This document shows positions 38,205-48,595 of a stretch of DNA of 64,000 bases, in pieces. The position numbers and the translations under genes are program-made. Every line of letters starts with the position of its first letter. The stretch's first letter is position 1. This stretch comes from Erwinia phyllosphaerae (lineage in GTDB: Bacteria > Pseudomonadota > Gammaproteobacteria > Enterobacterales > Enterobacteriaceae). The DNA lies in assembly GCF_019132875.1 (NCBI RefSeq), contig NZ_JAHSPF010000007.1:211441-275440 (forward strand), written 5' to 3'. The notes under the pieces are model-generated. The model saw only the letters and a list, made by a program, of their open reading frames with translations, did not search any database and was not told the DNA's origin.

Positions 38205-38747
38205 ATGAGGATTAAACCTGACGACAGCTGGCGCTGGTATTTCGATGACGAACAGGATCGCATGATGTTGGATATGGCCGATGGCATGCTGTTTCGCTCC
38301 CGCTTCCCACGTAAAATGTTAACGCCGGATGCCTTTGCCGCAGCCGAATTCTGTGTTGACGATGCCGCCCTGTTTGTTAATTTTGATGAAAACTGCCGCG
38401 ACTGTGATTTAAATCCGCAGCAGCGTGGCGAACTGGTGCTGAACGCGCTGGTGGCGCTGCGCTTTCTGAAACCGCAGATGCCAAAAAGCTGGCATTTTTC
38501 CACGCACCCTCGCCACTGTACGCCGAAAGATGGCGAGCTTGTGGCGGTACGCCTGAGTGAAACCGGCGAAGAGGCTACGCTGCTGGTGGTCGAAGCGGGC
38601 GAAAACGCGGCACTCTGCCTGTTAGCCCAGCCGCAGCTGGAGCTGGCGGGCAAAACGATGCAGCTGGGTGATGCGATCAAAGTGATGCACGATCGCCTGC
38701 TGCCGGCTATCAGTCAGCACCACTTTACCTTTGCGCGCGCCGTTTAG
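38205..38747 (+). CDS. zapC: Cell division protein ZapC
   Basis: Cytoplasmic FtsZ-ring-associated protein that bundles FtsZ filaments and suppresses their GTPase. 180 residues, as in E. coli. Conserved [14 protein letters not shown] at the start and the [19 protein letters not shown] block at about 104-122. Convergent with ycbX; the two stops overlap by 4 bases. Confidence 0.93.
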   Translation: MRIKPDDSWRWYFDDEQDRMMLDMADGMLFRSRFPRKMLTPDAFAAAEFCVDDAALFVNFDENCRDCDLNPQQRGELVLNALVALRFLKPQMPKSWHFSTHPRHCTPKDGELVAVRLSETGEEATLLVVEAGENAALCLLAQPQLELAGKTMQLGDAIKVMHDRLLPAISQHHFTFARAV

Positions 38748-39859
38748 CGCTCAGCCAGCTGTACGTCGCCATCCGGTATACAGCTGCAGCTTAATAGCGT
38801 GCCGTCTTTACGCAGCGCGCCTTTTTTCAGCTCGCGAACCTGGCCAGATAGCAGCCTGACGCGGCAGCTGCCGCAAACCCCGGCACGACAGGAGTAAGGG
38901 ATGCGGAATCCCTGCTGCTCCAGCTGTTCCAGCACAACCTGCTGGTTATTGCCGCAAAAAGATTCACCCTGCCAGCTAATCGTCAACGGCGCTTCGGCCT
39001 GGCTGACTGGCGCAAGGGTTTCCGCCACTTCACCCGCGCCGTACAGGCGTGGTGATTGACGGGTAATCACTTCCAGCTCGTCGCCCACGCGCACAATACC
39101 GCTGCCCAATGCCACCAGATTCAGGCCAAAATCCACATCTCCGCTGCCGTCCGCGGCGGTACGGAACTTTTGCAAAGTAGTAAGCGGCTCGCCGGTCGGA
39201 TGCTTGCGCCCACGTTCAGGACTGACGGTGGTAAAAATGCAGCGGCTACAGGGTTTAGGGACGTCGAATAAAATCGTGCCTATTTTCACCCTTGACCAGC
39301 TGTCTTCTTCCCATGCTGTCGCACCCGTGACCACCAGGTTAGGGCGAAACTGCTCCAGCCTGACGCCAGCAGGACAACGGCTGCGCAGGTCATGTAGCGA
39401 CGCTTCGTTAATCAGCAAATAAGGATAGCCGTCGGCGAAACCCAGCGGCACCTGCTCCAGCCGTTTAACGCGGCGCGTCATGTCAGGTCCAACCCAGCGC
39501 AGCTGTACCGGCCGTGGGAAAAAGCCGCTGAGCCATTCATTAATTTCTGCAGGCGCAACCAGCGCGGTAAAATGGTTGCCCCAGACTTCCGTAGGCGCCG
39601 GATCGGCGGCAAAATCGGCAAAGCGAACGGTGGCGCTACTGCCATCAGCCGCAGCAAGAAATAATCCTTCAGGCGTTAACGCTGGCGTAAAAAGCACCAT
39701 TTCCGGATATTGACGAGCGGTAATAAAGGTACCGTCACTATCCGTAAGCATAAAAAAACGATCAAACGCCAGCCCGCTGGCCAGCGCCTGGGCGTGCGAG
39801 ACCTGCGTGCCGCGCATCGATTTGACCGGGTGAATAAACAGACGAGACAGACTGACCAT
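38744..39859 (-). CDS. ycbX: YcbX, MOSC-domain protein with C-terminal 2Fe-2S ferredoxin domain
   Basis: 371 residues. The N-terminal MOSC_N beta-barrel starts [16 protein letters not shown], the MOSC domain follows with [16 protein letters not shown] (molybdopterin-sulfur ligand cysteines near residue 205), and the last 80 residues are a plant-type ferredoxin with cysteines in [12 protein letters not shown] and a fourth in SCSCIPDGD. In E. coli YcbX acts in molybdenum-cofactor-dependent detoxification of hydroxylated bases such as 6-N-hydroxylaminopurine. Divergent from rlmKL. Confidence 0.94.
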   Translation of the reverse strand: MVSLSRLFIHPVKSMRGTQVSHAQALASGLAFDRFFMLTDSDGTFITARQYPEMVLFTPALTPEGLFLAAADGSSATVRFADFAADPAPTEVWGNHFTALVAPAEINEWLSGFFPRPVQLRWVGPDMTRRVKRLEQVPLGFADGYPYLLINEASLHDLRSRCPAGVRLEQFRPNLVVTGATAWEEDSWSRVKIGTILFDVPKPCSRCIFTTVSPERGRKHPTGEPLTTLQKFRTAADGSGDVDFGLNLVALGSGIVRVGDELEVITRQSPRLYGAGEVAETLAPVSQAEAPLTISWQGESFCGNNQQVVLEQLEQQGFRIPYSCRAGVCGSCRVRLLSGQVRELKKGALRKDGTLLSCSCIPDGDVQLAER

Positions 39860-39993
39860 AGCGCTCTCCGGCAGAAAAGAGGGCGTCAGCGTAAAAAAGA
39901 CCTGAAAGCGGCTGACGAAAAGAAGCTAACTTTATGACATGCGCCCTGGATTAGCTATAATGCGCAGCAATTTTCCAGATGATAAGTGACGTT

Positions 39994-42102
39994 ATGAATT
40001 CTCTGTTTGCCAGTACGGCGCGTGGGCTCGAAGAGCTGTTAAAAAGTGAACTGGAAGCGATGGGGGCAGAAGAGTGCCAGGTCGTCCAGGGCGGCGTACA
40101 TTACCAGGGGGACGATCGTCTGATGTATCAAAGCCTGATGTGGAGCCGCCTGGCTTCCCGCATCCTGCTGCCGCTGACCGAATGCGGCGTCTACAGCGAT
40201 TTGGATCTCTACCTGGGCGTGCAGGCTATCGACTGGCCAGCCATGTTTGGCAGCGATAAAACCTTCGCCGTACACTTCAGCGGCCTGAATGAAGTGATCC
40301 GCAACAGCCAGTACGGCGCGTTAAAGGTTAAAGATGCCATCGTCGACAGTTTTACCCGTAAAAATCTGCCGCGTCCCGATGTCGATCGCGAGCAGCCGGA
40401 TATTCGCGTCAACGTCTGGCTGAATAAAGATACCGCCAGCATCGCCTTAGACCTGAGCGGCGAAGGGCTGCACCAGCGTGGCTATCGCCAGCAGACGGGC
40501 ATGGCTCCGCTGAAGGAAAACCTGGCGGCGGCAATCGTATTGCGCTCCGGCTGGCAGGCAGGAACGCCGATGGTCGATCCTATGTGCGGGTCGGGTACGC
40601 TGCTGATCGAAGCGGCCATGATCGCCAGCGATCGCGCGCCGGGCCTGCATCGTACGCACTGGGGCTTTACCGGCTGGAATAAATTTGACGATGCGCTGTG
40701 GCGTGAAGTCACCAGTGAAGCGCAGGTTCGCGCTCGTCGCGGGCTGCAGGAAACGACCTCGCGCTTCTACGGCTATGACAATGACAGCCGCGTTATTGAA
40801 CGCGCGCGCGCCAACGCCCGTCGTGCGGGCCTGGCCGATGTTATCAGCTTTACCACGCAGGACGTGCTGAAGCTGACCAATCCGCTGGAAGAGGTAACCG
40901 GTACCGTATTAAGCAACCCGCCGTACGGCGAGCGTCTGGAAAGTGAACCGGCGCTGATTGCGCTGCACAGCCAGCTGGGTCGCCTGATGAAGCAGCATTT
41001 CGGCGGCTGGAACCTGTCGCTATTCAGCGCCTCGCCAGAGCTGCTGAGCTGTCTGCAGCTGCGCGCCGAGCGCCAGTTCAAAGCCAAAAACGGCCCGCTG
41101 GACTGCGTGCAGAAAAACTATCAGCTGGCGGTTAACACCACTGGCGTGGCGCAGATTGCGGAGGATTATGCTAACCGCCTGCGTAAGAACCTGAAGAAGC
41201 TGGAAAAATGGGCGCGTCAGGAAGGGATTGAATGCTATCGCATGTACGATGCGGATCTGCCGGACTATAACGTTGCGGTCGATCGCTATGGTGAATGGGT
41301 AGTAGTACAGGAATATGCGCCGCCAAAAACTATCGATCCGGGTAAGGCTCGCCAGCGTCTGTTTGACGTAATCGCGGCCACGCTGAGCGTGCTGGAACTG
41401 CCTGCTAACCGGCTGGTATTGAAAACCCGTGAACGTCAGAAAGGCAAAAGCCAGTATCAAAAGCTGGGTGAAAAGGGCGACTTCTTCGAGGTTTCCGAAT
41501 TTAATGCGAAGCTGTGGGTAAATCTGACCGACTACCTGGATACCGGCCTGTTCCTGGATCACCGCATCGCGCGCAAAATGCTGGGCCAGATGAGTAAAGG
41601 AAAAGACTTCCTTAACCTGTTTGCCTATACCGGTAGCGCCAGCGTGCATGCCGGGCTGGGTGGCGCTAAAAGCACCACGACCGTCGATATGTCGCGTACC
41701 TATCTGGAATGGGCGGAGCGCAATCTGCGTTTGAATGGCCTGACCGGACGCCAGCACCGTTTAATGCAGGCCGACTGCCTCAGCTGGCTGCGCGATTCTG
41801 ACGAGCAGTTCGATCTGATCTTTATCGATCCGCCGACCTTTTCCAACTCCAAACGTATGGAAGAGAGCTTCGACGTCCAGCGCGATCATCTGCTGCTGAT
41901 GAAAGATTTGAAAAGGCTGCTGCGTAAAGGCGGCACCATTATGTTCTCTAACAACAAGCGCGGATTCAAAATGGATCTTGCCGGACTGGCGGAACTGCAG
42001 CTCAACGCTCAGGAAATTACCGCAAAAACCCAGTCGCAGGATTTCGCCCGCAACCGTCAAATTCACAACTGCTGGCTGATTACTCACGCCGGTAAGGAAT
42101 AA
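39994..42102 (+). CDS. rlmL: Bifunctional 23S rRNA methyltransferase RlmKL
   Basis: Two fused methyltransferases: the N-terminal part makes m2G2445 and the C-terminal part m7G2069 in 23S rRNA. 702 residues from ATG 39994 ([16 protein letters not shown]), matching E. coli exactly; an ATG at 39979 would add five residues. A THUMP domain (about 43-154) is followed by the first Rossmann fold with [12 protein letters not shown] and the catalytic SNPPYGER. The second starts around residue 530 with [15 protein letters not shown] and has [12 protein letters not shown]. Followed after 5 bases by uup. Confidence 0.97.
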   Translation: MNSLFASTARGLEELLKSELEAMGAEECQVVQGGVHYQGDDRLMYQSLMWSRLASRILLPLTECGVYSDLDLYLGVQAIDWPAMFGSDKTFAVHFSGLNEVIRNSQYGALKVKDAIVDSFTRKNLPRPDVDREQPDIRVNVWLNKDTASIALDLSGEGLHQRGYRQQTGMAPLKENLAAAIVLRSGWQAGTPMVDPMCGSGTLLIEAAMIASDRAPGLHRTHWGFTGWNKFDDALWREVTSEAQVRARRGLQETTSRFYGYDNDSRVIERARANARRAGLADVISFTTQDVLKLTNPLEEVTGTVLSNPPYGERLESEPALIALHSQLGRLMKQHFGGWNLSLFSASPELLSCLQLRAERQFKAKNGPLDCVQKNYQLAVNTTGVAQIAEDYANRLRKNLKKLEKWARQEGIECYRMYDADLPDYNVAVDRYGEWVVVQEYAPPKTIDPGKARQRLFDVIAATLSVLELPANRLVLKTRERQKGKSQYQKLGEKGDFFEVSEFNAKLWVNLTDYLDTGLFLDHRIARKMLGQMSKGKDFLNLFAYTGSASVHAGLGGAKSTTTVDMSRTYLEWAERNLRLNGLTGRQHRLMQADCLSWLRDSDEQFDLIFIDPPTFSNSKRMEESFDVQRDHLLLMKDLKRLLRKGGTIMFSNNKRGFKMDLAGLAELQLNAQEITAKTQSQDFARNRQIHNCWLITHAGKE

Positions 42103-42107
42103 GTTTT

Positions 42108-44018
42108 ATGTCACTGATCAGTATTCATGGTGCTTACCTGTCATTCAGCGATGCGCCGCTGTTGGATAACACTGAGCTTCATATTGAAGAGAACGAGCGC
42201 GTCTGCCTGGTAGGCCGTAACGGCGCGGGCAAATCAACGCTGATGAAAATCATCAACCGCGAGCAGCCGCTTGACGATGGCCGTATCATCTATGAGCAGG
42301 ATCTGGTTATCGCGCGTTTGCAGCAGGATCCGCCGCGTAACGTAAAAGGCTCAGTTTACGATTTCGTTGCCGAAGGCGTGGATGAGCAGGCCGAATACCT
42401 GAAAGCCTATCACGCCATTTCGCATCTGGTGATGACCGATCCCAGCGACAAAAATCTTAATGAGATGGGCAGGCTGCAAAGCATTCTGGATCACCAGAAC
42501 CTGTGGCAGCTGGAAACGCGTATCCAGGACGTGCTGAAGCAGATTGGTCTGGATGGCGATGCACCCCTTTCCTCGCTTTCCGGCGGCTGGCTGCGTAAAG
42601 CGGCGCTGGGCCGCGCGCTGGTCAGTAATCCGCGCGTGCTGATGCTGGACGAACCGACCAACCACCTGGATATCGAAACCATTGACTGGTTGGAAACCTT
42701 CCTGAAGACGTTCCAGGGCAGCATTATCTTTATTTCGCATGACCGCTCGTTTATCCGCAATATGGCAACGCGTATTGTCGATCTGGATCGCGGCAAGCTG
42801 GTTTCCTGGCCGGGCGACTACGATCAGTTTTTGCTGGGTAAAGAAGAAGCGCTGCGCGTGGAAGAGATGCAGAATGCCGAGTTCGATCGCAAACTGGCGC
42901 AGGAAGAAGTCTGGATCCGCCAGGGCATTAAGGCTCGCCGTACCCGTAACGAAGGCCGCGTGCGCGCATTAAAAGCGTTACGTCGCGAGCGAACCGAACG
43001 CCGCGAAGTGATGGGCAAGGCCAACATGCAGGTTGAAGAGGCGAGCCGCTCCGGCAAAATCGTCTTTGAACTGGAAAACGTCAGCTACGCCGTGGACGGC
43101 AAGCAGCTGGTTAACGACTTTTCTGCTCAGGTACAGCGCGGCGATAAAATTGCGCTGATTGGCCCGAACGGCTGCGGTAAATCTACCCTCTTAAAGCTAA
43201 TGCTGGATCAGCTGAAGCCGGACAGCGGCCGCGTGCATATCGGGACCAAGCTGGAAGTGGCCTATTTTGACCAGCACCGTACCGAACTCGATCCCGATCG
43301 CACGGTGATGGATAACCTGGCGGAAGGCAAGCAGGAGGTCATGGTTAACGGCAAGCCGCGGCACGTGCTGGGCTATCTGCAGGACTTCCTGTTCCATCCT
43401 AAACGCGCAATGACGCCGGTACGCGCTTTGTCCGGCGGCGAGCGCAACCGTCTGCTGCTGGCACGTCTGTTCCTGAAGCCAAGCAACCTGCTGATCCTCG
43501 ATGAACCGACCAACGACCTGGATGTTGAAACGCTGGAGCTGCTGGAAGAGCTGATTGATGGCTACCAGGGCACCGTGCTGCTGGTCAGCCACGATCGTCA
43601 GTTTGTCGACAATACGGTAACCGAATGCTGGATTTATGAAGGCAACGGCGAAATCGGCACCTTTGTGGGCGGCTATCACGATGCGCAGCAGCAGCGGAGT
43701 GCCTATAAGCAAACCCGCAGCGCGGCGAAAACGTCGACCACGCCACAACGTCAGGAAACCGTAAAAAACGAAGCGGCAAAGCGCCCGGTCGCTAAAATGA
43801 GCTATAACCTTCAGCGTGAGCTGGAACAGCTGCCGCAAAAGATGGAGCAGCTGGAGGCGCAGCTCGCTTCGCTACAGGCCAAAGTGGCCGATGCCAGCTT
43901 CTTTAACCAGCCTCATGACGTCACGCAGCCGGTTCTGGATGCCTTAGCCAGCGCGGAGCAGGAGCTGGAAGTGGCCTTTGAGCGCTGGGAATATCTGGAA
44001 TCGCTGAAAAACCAATAA
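42108..44018 (+). CDS. uup: ABC-F ATPase Uup
   Basis: Cytoplasmic ABC-F family ATPase with no membrane domain. E. coli Uup binds DNA, limits precise excision of transposons and has ribosome-linked roles. 636 residues: NBD1 with GRNGAGKST, the atypical signature LSGGWLRKAALG and VLMLDEPTNHLD; linker; NBD2 with GPNGCGKST, LSGGERNRLLLA and LLILDEPTNDLD; then the C-terminal coiled-coil DNA-binding domain from about residue 560. Preceded by rlmKL by 5 bases and followed by pqiA by 14. Confidence 0.96.
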   Translation: MSLISIHGAYLSFSDAPLLDNTELHIEENERVCLVGRNGAGKSTLMKIINREQPLDDGRIIYEQDLVIARLQQDPPRNVKGSVYDFVAEGVDEQAEYLKAYHAISHLVMTDPSDKNLNEMGRLQSILDHQNLWQLETRIQDVLKQIGLDGDAPLSSLSGGWLRKAALGRALVSNPRVLMLDEPTNHLDIETIDWLETFLKTFQGSIIFISHDRSFIRNMATRIVDLDRGKLVSWPGDYDQFLLGKEEALRVEEMQNAEFDRKLAQEEVWIRQGIKARRTRNEGRVRALKALRRERTERREVMGKANMQVEEASRSGKIVFELENVSYAVDGKQLVNDFSAQVQRGDKIALIGPNGCGKSTLLKLMLDQLKPDSGRVHIGTKLEVAYFDQHRTELDPDRTVMDNLAEGKQEVMVNGKPRHVLGYLQDFLFHPKRAMTPVRALSGGERNRLLLARLFLKPSNLLILDEPTNDLDVETLELLEELIDGYQGTVLLVSHDRQFVDNTVTECWIYEGNGEIGTFVGGYHDAQQQRSAYKQTRSAAKTSTTPQRQETVKNEAAKRPVAKMSYNLQRELEQLPQKMEQLEAQLASLQAKVADASFFNQPHDVTQPVLDALASAEQELEVAFERWEYLESLKNQ

Positions 44019-44032
44019 TACCGAGGTAATTT

Positions 44033-45307
44033 ATGTGTTCATCGCACCAGGCCGACCAGTGGATGCTTTGCCCGCAGTGCGACCTGATGACACAGTTGCC
44101 GTCGCTGACGCCGGGCAGTAAAGCTAACTGCCCGCGCTGCAACACCACGCTGGTGATGAACTGGGACGAGCCGCGCAAGCGGCCAACCGGCTATGCGCTG
44201 GCGGCGCTGTTTATGCTGGTGTTGGCCAACCTGTTCCCGTTCGTCAATATGCACGTGGCCGGGATGAGCAGCGAAATCACGCTGATGCGCATTCCGCAGG
44301 TCATGGTGTCGGTTGATTACAGCAGCCTGGCGACGCTGTTTATGCTGTTTGTGCAGACCGTTCCCGCGCTCTGCATGGTTATCATTCTGTTACTGGTCAA
44401 CTCTGTCAGACTGTCCGTACCGCTAAAACGGCTGCTGGCGCGCGTGCTGTTCCAGATTAAAGCCTGGGGCATGGCAGAGATTTTTCTCGCTGGCGTACTG
44501 GTCAGCTTCGTCAAGCTGATGGCCTATGGCGACATTGGTATCGGCACCAGCTTTATTCCGTGGTGTCTGTTTTGCCTGCTACAGCTGCGGGCTTTTCAGT
44601 GCGTCGATCGCCGCTGGATGTGGGAGCGTATCGCGCCTTTACCCGCGCTACCGGCAAAACCGATCGCCGGCGTTAGCGGTTTGCAGCAAAATTTACGTTC
44701 CTGCGGCTGCTGTACGGCAGTGCTGGCGGCTGAGCAACAGGTATGTCCGCGCTGCGGCACGGTGGGGCACGTTCGCCGCAGGCATAGCCTGCAATGGACA
44801 ATGGCGCTGCTGCTGACCTCGCTGCTTTTATATATTCCCGCTAATCTGATGCCCATCATGATCACCGATTCGTTGGGAAGTAAGATCACCTCTACGATAA
44901 TGGCGGGCGTGGTTCTGCTGTGGAGTGAAGGCTCTTATCCGGTGGCCATGGTTATTTTTGTCGCCAGCATCATGGTGCCCTCGCTGAAAATGTTGGCTAT
45001 CGGCTGGTTGTGCTGGGACGCTAATGGCAAAAGCAAGCCGCACCAGGACAGCGAACGGATGCATAAAATTTATGAGGTGGTGGAGTTTGTCGGGCGCTGG
45101 TCAATGATTGACGTTTTTGTGATCGCCGTGCTCTCGGCACTGGTACGCATGGGGCAGATAATGAACATCTATCCCGCGACGGGCGCGCTGTTGTTTGCGC
45201 TGGTCGTCATTTTAACTATGTTTTCCGCCATGACTTTCGACCCGCGTTTGACATGGGATCGTGTAAGTAACAAAACTCAAGAGGAGCCAGACATTGCAGG
45301 AAAATAA
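44033..45307 (+). CDS. pqiA: Intermembrane transport protein PqiA
   Basis: Inner-membrane component of the PqiABC lipid-transport system between inner and outer membrane. 424 residues. Two cytoplasmic zinc ribbons are visible (CPQCDLM..CPRC near residues 14-38, CGCCTAVL..CPRCG near 224-242), each followed by a four-helix PqiA domain. Ribosome binding site GAGGTAA. The stop overlaps the TTG start of pqiB by 14 bases. Confidence 0.95.
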   Translation: MCSSHQADQWMLCPQCDLMTQLPSLTPGSKANCPRCNTTLVMNWDEPRKRPTGYALAALFMLVLANLFPFVNMHVAGMSSEITLMRIPQVMVSVDYSSLATLFMLFVQTVPALCMVIILLLVNSVRLSVPLKRLLARVLFQIKAWGMAEIFLAGVLVSFVKLMAYGDIGIGTSFIPWCLFCLLQLRAFQCVDRRWMWERIAPLPALPAKPIAGVSGLQQNLRSCGCCTAVLAAEQQVCPRCGTVGHVRRRHSLQWTMALLLTSLLLYIPANLMPIMITDSLGSKITSTIMAGVVLLWSEGSYPVAMVIFVASIMVPSLKMLAIGWLCWDANGKSKPHQDSERMHKIYEVVEFVGRWSMIDVFVIAVLSALVRMGQIMNIYPATGALLFALVVILTMFSAMTFDPRLTWDRVSNKTQEEPDIAGK

Positions 45308-46934
45308 TCATGGTGTGGCAACGGTTGATAAAATCAAACGTTGGTCACCGGTCTGGATAATCCCCATCGTTACCGTTTTAATGGGGGCGTGGATCCTTGT
45401 TTATCATTTTACCCATCAGGGGCCGCTGGTCACGCTGATTACCACCAATGCCGAAGGTATTGAAGGCGGGAAAACGGCCATCAAAAGCCGCAGCGTGGAT
45501 GTCGGCACGGTTGAAAGCGCCGTATTAACAGACGACTTACTGCATGTGAAAATTACCGCGCGCCTTAACACCGGCATGGAAAAATTGCTGAAAGGCGACA
45601 GCGCTTTTTGGGTAGTCAAACCTACTATCGGTCGGGAAGGCGTCACCGGCCTGGGCACGCTACTCTCCGGTTCTTATATTGAGCTCCAGCCCGGCAGCAA
45701 GGGCGAACAGCCTGAAGAGTATAAGCTGCTGGATGCGCCGCCGCTGGCGCCGCCGGATGCCAAAGGCATTCACGTCACGCTGGACAGCGCGAAAGCGGGG
45801 CAGCTTAATGCCGGCGATCCCGTACTGTTTCGCGGCTATCGCGTTGGTTCGGTAGAGACCAGCCACTTTGACGCCGACAAGCGCATGATGACCTATCAGC
45901 TCTTTGTCGCGGCGCCTTACGATCGTCTGGTCACCACCAATGTCCGTTTCTGGAAAGACAGCGGCATTGCGGTAGATATGTCTGCTTCGGGCATGCGCGT
46001 CGAAATGGGCTCGCTGACCACGCTGTTCAGCGGCGGCGTTAGCTTTGACGTGCCGGACGGCTGGGATCTGGGACAGGCAGCGGCTAACAAAGCGGAATAC
46101 AAACTGTTTGACGATCAGCGCAGCATTCAGGATTCGCTCTATACCGTGCATAAAGATTTCCTGATGTTCTTCAGCGATTCCATCCGCGGCCTGCAGCCGG
46201 GCGCACCGGTAGAGTTCCGTGGCATCCGCCTGGGTACGGTAGCCGAAGTGCCGTTCAAATCGACGAAGATCGCACAGCAGCTGGGGAATGACTATCGCAT
46301 CCCGGTGCTGATCCGCATTGAGCCGGATCGCTTTGACAGCATGCTGGGCAAGGATTTCGATATCGAACAGCACCTGAAAGAGGGCATCAAGGCTGGCCTG
46401 CGAGCCTCGTTGAAATCGGCTAACCTGTTGACCGGTTCGCTCTATATCGATCTGGACTTTGACAGCAATGCCAAACCGGTGACCGGCCCGGACTCCTTTG
46501 CTGGCTACGAGCTGATCCCGACCACCAGCGGCGGCCTGGCGCAAATCCAGCAGAAGCTGATGGCTACGCTGGATAAAATCAACGCGCTACCGCTGAACCC
46601 GATGATCAATCAGGCGACCGGCACGCTGAAAGAGAGCCAGCGTACCATTCGCGAGCTGCAGAAAACGCTGGACAACATCAACCAAATCACCGGCAGTAAG
46701 TCGATGAAAGAGTTGCCTGCGGATATGCAGAAAACGCTGCGCGAGCTGAACAACAGTATGAAAGGCTTCCAGCCTGGCGCACCGGCCTATAGCAAACTGA
46801 CCGGTGATATGCAGCAGCTTAACCAGGTATTGCGCGAGCTTCAGCCGGTATTAAAAACGTTGAACAGCAAGAGTAATGCGCTGGTGTTTGAAGCCAAACC
46901 TGGCCACGACCCGCAGCCGAAGAGGGCGAAATAA
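45294..46934 (+). CDS. pqiB: Intermembrane transport protein PqiB (MCE protein)
   Basis: Single-pass MCE protein forming the periplasm-spanning tube of PqiABC. 546 residues: one N-terminal transmembrane helix (about 19-38), three MCE domains (first from HQGPLVTLITTNAEGIEGGKT in two parts, second from GIHVTLDSAKAGQL, third from PGAPVEFRGIRLG) and a C-terminal helical region with heptad character (about 420-530). The start is TTG 45294: ribosome binding site GAGGAG is 8 bases upstream and the length matches the family; no ATG fits. Confidence 0.94.
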   Translation: MQENNHGVATVDKIKRWSPVWIIPIVTVLMGAWILVYHFTHQGPLVTLITTNAEGIEGGKTAIKSRSVDVGTVESAVLTDDLLHVKITARLNTGMEKLLKGDSAFWVVKPTIGREGVTGLGTLLSGSYIELQPGSKGEQPEEYKLLDAPPLAPPDAKGIHVTLDSAKAGQLNAGDPVLFRGYRVGSVETSHFDADKRMMTYQLFVAAPYDRLVTTNVRFWKDSGIAVDMSASGMRVEMGSLTTLFSGGVSFDVPDGWDLGQAAANKAEYKLFDDQRSIQDSLYTVHKDFLMFFSDSIRGLQPGAPVEFRGIRLGTVAEVPFKSTKIAQQLGNDYRIPVLIRIEPDRFDSMLGKDFDIEQHLKEGIKAGLRASLKSANLLTGSLYIDLDFDSNAKPVTGPDSFAGYELIPTTSGGLAQIQQKLMATLDKINALPLNPMINQATGTLKESQRTIRELQKTLDNINQITGSKSMKELPADMQKTLRELNNSMKGFQPGAPAYSKLTGDMQQLNQVLRELQPVLKTLNSKSNALVFEAKPGHDPQPKRAK

Positions 46935-47497
46935 TGAAAAAATGGATACCCGTGGCGTTTGCTTTGACACTGGCTGCCTGTAGCAGCACGCCGGAAACGA
47001 CCTACTACCAGCTGCCTTCGGCGACGAAAAGCACGCTGGCCAGTACCAGCGCTGATGCGATGCGCCCAACGGTCTTTGTGCAACACGTTTCGGTGCCGGA
47101 TTATCTGGCCGGAAACGGCCTGGTTTACCAGAGCAGCGATGTAAAATACGTCATCGCCGCCAACAACCTCTGGGCCAGTCCGCTTGACCAGCAGCTTCAG
47201 CAAACGCTGGTTGCCAACCTGAGCGAGGCGCTACCTGGCTGGCTGGTTTCCTCATCGGCGCTGGGCGAGCAGCAGGACAAGCTGACCGTTAACGTAACCG
47301 GTTTCCAGGGACGTTACGATGGCCAGGCGGTCATTAGTGGCGACTGGGTGCTTGAGCATCAGGAAAAGGTCATCAGGCGCGCCTTTACGCTCACGCTGCC
47401 GCAAAAAGAAGATGGCTATGACGCGCTGGTCCGGACGCTGGCGGCAGGCTGGCAACAGGAAGCGCAGGAGATAGCGCGGGCTATCAGCAGTAATTAA
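46934..47497 (+). CDS. pqiC: Outer-membrane lipoprotein PqiC
   Basis: Lipoprotein of the PqiABC system (ABC-type transport auxiliary lipoprotein family), outer-membrane partner of the PqiB tube. 187 residues. Lipobox LAAC with Cys16 after a short signal peptide (MKKWIPVAFALTLAAC), then SSTPETTYYQLP. Start overlaps the pqiB stop by one base (TAATG). Formerly ymbA. A terminator follows. Confidence 0.95.
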   Translation: MKKWIPVAFALTLAACSSTPETTYYQLPSATKSTLASTSADAMRPTVFVQHVSVPDYLAGNGLVYQSSDVKYVIAANNLWASPLDQQLQQTLVANLSEALPGWLVSSSALGEQQDKLTVNVTGFQGRYDGQAVISGDWVLEHQEKVIRRAFTLTLPQKEDGYDALVRTLAAGWQQEAQEIARAISSN

Positions 47498-47517
47498 GAA
47501 AATTTAATAATCTTATT

Positions 47518-47571
47518 AAGCCCCGGCATACAGCAATTCAGAATGTTGTACGGTCGGGGCTTTTTTTTACC
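47518..47571 (+). terminator. pqiABC terminator
   Basis: Stem AGCCCCG / CGGGGCT with a loop of about 33 bases, followed by eight Ts, 20 bases after pqiC. The long loop is unusual but the T run is strong. Confidence 0.75.
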
Positions 47572-47773
47572 AATTACAGCTGGTTATTCCGTTTTTAAGG
47601 CTAATGCAGGCAATACGTTGCCGCTATGCTCGCACAAATTTATGACATTGGCGTGAATTTTGCGCATTGATTTCTGTTTTGAATGGCGTTAGAACTGAAT
47701 TGTGATTGCGTACGCACTCACTGATTTCTTTCCACCAGATTCCACCTGACCTGAAGAGGGGATTGCAGGCATG

Positions 47774-47941
47774 ATGAAGAGACAGAAACGAGATCGGCTA
47801 GAACGGGCACATTCCAGGGGTTATCAGGCCGGTATTTCCGGGCGTCCCAAAGAGATGTGTCCCTATCAGATGATTGATGCGAAATCTCACTGGTTGGGAG
47901 GCTGGCGACAAGCCATGGAGGACAGGACGGTTACCGCTTAA
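47774..47941 (+). CDS. rmf: Ribosome modulation factor
   Basis: Stationary-phase protein that dimerises 70S ribosomes into inactive 100S particles. 55 residues, the same as E. coli Rmf, beginning MKRQKRDRLERAHSRG and including CPYQ and LGGWRQAM. Two adjacent ATGs (47771 and 47774) exist; the second gives the family length. Ribosome binding site AGAGGGG (47754-47760). It is short and lies between pqiC and fabA exactly as in E. coli. Expected to respond to ppGpp and CRP; no site was assigned here. Confidence 0.95.
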   Translation: MKRQKRDRLERAHSRGYQAGISGRPKEMCPYQMIDAKSHWLGGWRQAMEDRTVTA

Positions 47942-47962
47942 TCCGGACTGTTTTAGAAAAGG

Positions 47963-47995
47963 AAAAAACCTCCGCCCGGGCGGAGGTTTCTGTTT
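47963..47995. terminator. Bidirectional terminator between rmf and fabA
   Basis: Perfect 11-bp stem AAACCTCCGCC / GGCGGAGGTTT with a 2-base centre; T-rich on both sides, the stronger run being on the minus strand after fabA. Confidence 0.85.
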
Positions 47996-48002
47996 TCAAT
48001 GT

Positions 48003-48521
48003 TTAGAAAGCGGTAGTGTCTTTAAACAGACCTACTTTCAGATCGGTAGCCGTATAGATAACGTTACCGTCAACCAGCACTTCACCATCAGCCACGCCCA
48101 TCACCAGTTTACGGTTGATCACGCGCTTAAAGTGAATGCGGTAAGAAACTTTTTTCGCCGTTGGCAGAACCTGACCGGTAAATTTAACCTCGCCCACGCC
48201 CAGCGCACGGCCTTTGCCTTCCGCGCCCAGCCAGCCCAGGTAAAAACCAACCAGCTGCCACATCGCGTCCAGACCCAGACAGCCAGGCATCACAGGATCG
48301 CCAATAAAGTGGCAGCCAAAGAACCACAGATCCGGATTGATATCCAGCTCGGCCTCGACAAAGCCTTTGCCGTATTTGCCGCCATCCTCATTCATCTCAA
48401 CCACGCGATCCATCATCAGCATGTTTCCTGACGGTAACGGCGGGCCTTCGGCACCGAACAGTTCACTGCGGCCAGAGGCAACCAGATCTTCTTTGGTGTA
48501 GGATTTGCGTTTATCTACCAT
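48003..48521 (-). CDS. fabA: 3-hydroxydecanoyl-ACP dehydratase/isomerase FabA
   Basis: Dehydrates beta-hydroxyacyl-ACP and isomerises trans-2- to cis-3-decenoyl-ACP, the branch point of unsaturated fatty acid synthesis. 172 residues, as in E. coli. The hot-dog fold carries the active-site H71 in [14 protein letters not shown] and D85 in LGLDAMWQ. A FabR-type palindrome lies 39-56 bases upstream. Confidence 0.97.
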   Translation of the reverse strand: MVDKRKSYTKEDLVASGRSELFGAEGPPLPSGNMLMMDRVVEMNEDGGKYGKGFVEAELDINPDLWFFGCHFIGDPVMPGCLGLDAMWQLVGFYLGWLGAEGKGRALGVGEVKFTGQVLPTAKKVSYRIHFKRVINRKLVMGVADGEVLVDGNVIYTATDLKVGLFKDTTAF

Positions 48522-48559
48522 GTTTTCAATAAGCCTTATTTTAATGAAGCACGAAGGTT

Positions 48560-48595
48560 AGCTTACAGCTGTAAGCTGAGCAAGCCCGATTAGCT
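48560..48595 (-). promoter_or_regulatory. fabA promoter with FabR-type palindrome and FadR-like flank
   Basis: Perfect 18-bp palindrome AGCTTACAGCTGTAAGCT at 48560-48577, at the position and with the layout of the E. coli FabR site (AGCGTACA-type). Upstream of it on the minus strand AATCGGGCTTGCTC aligns with the FadR-contacted part of the E. coli fabA promoter. FabR repression and FadR activation are therefore likely. Confidence 0.75.

Noticed and set aside
41020..41757. 245-codon antisense ORF opposite rlmL
   Set aside because: Shadow frame of a conserved methyltransferase gene.
45660..46544. Long antisense ORF (294 codons) opposite pqiB
   Set aside because: Shadow of the GC-rich pqiB coding frame; no ribosome binding site and no domain.
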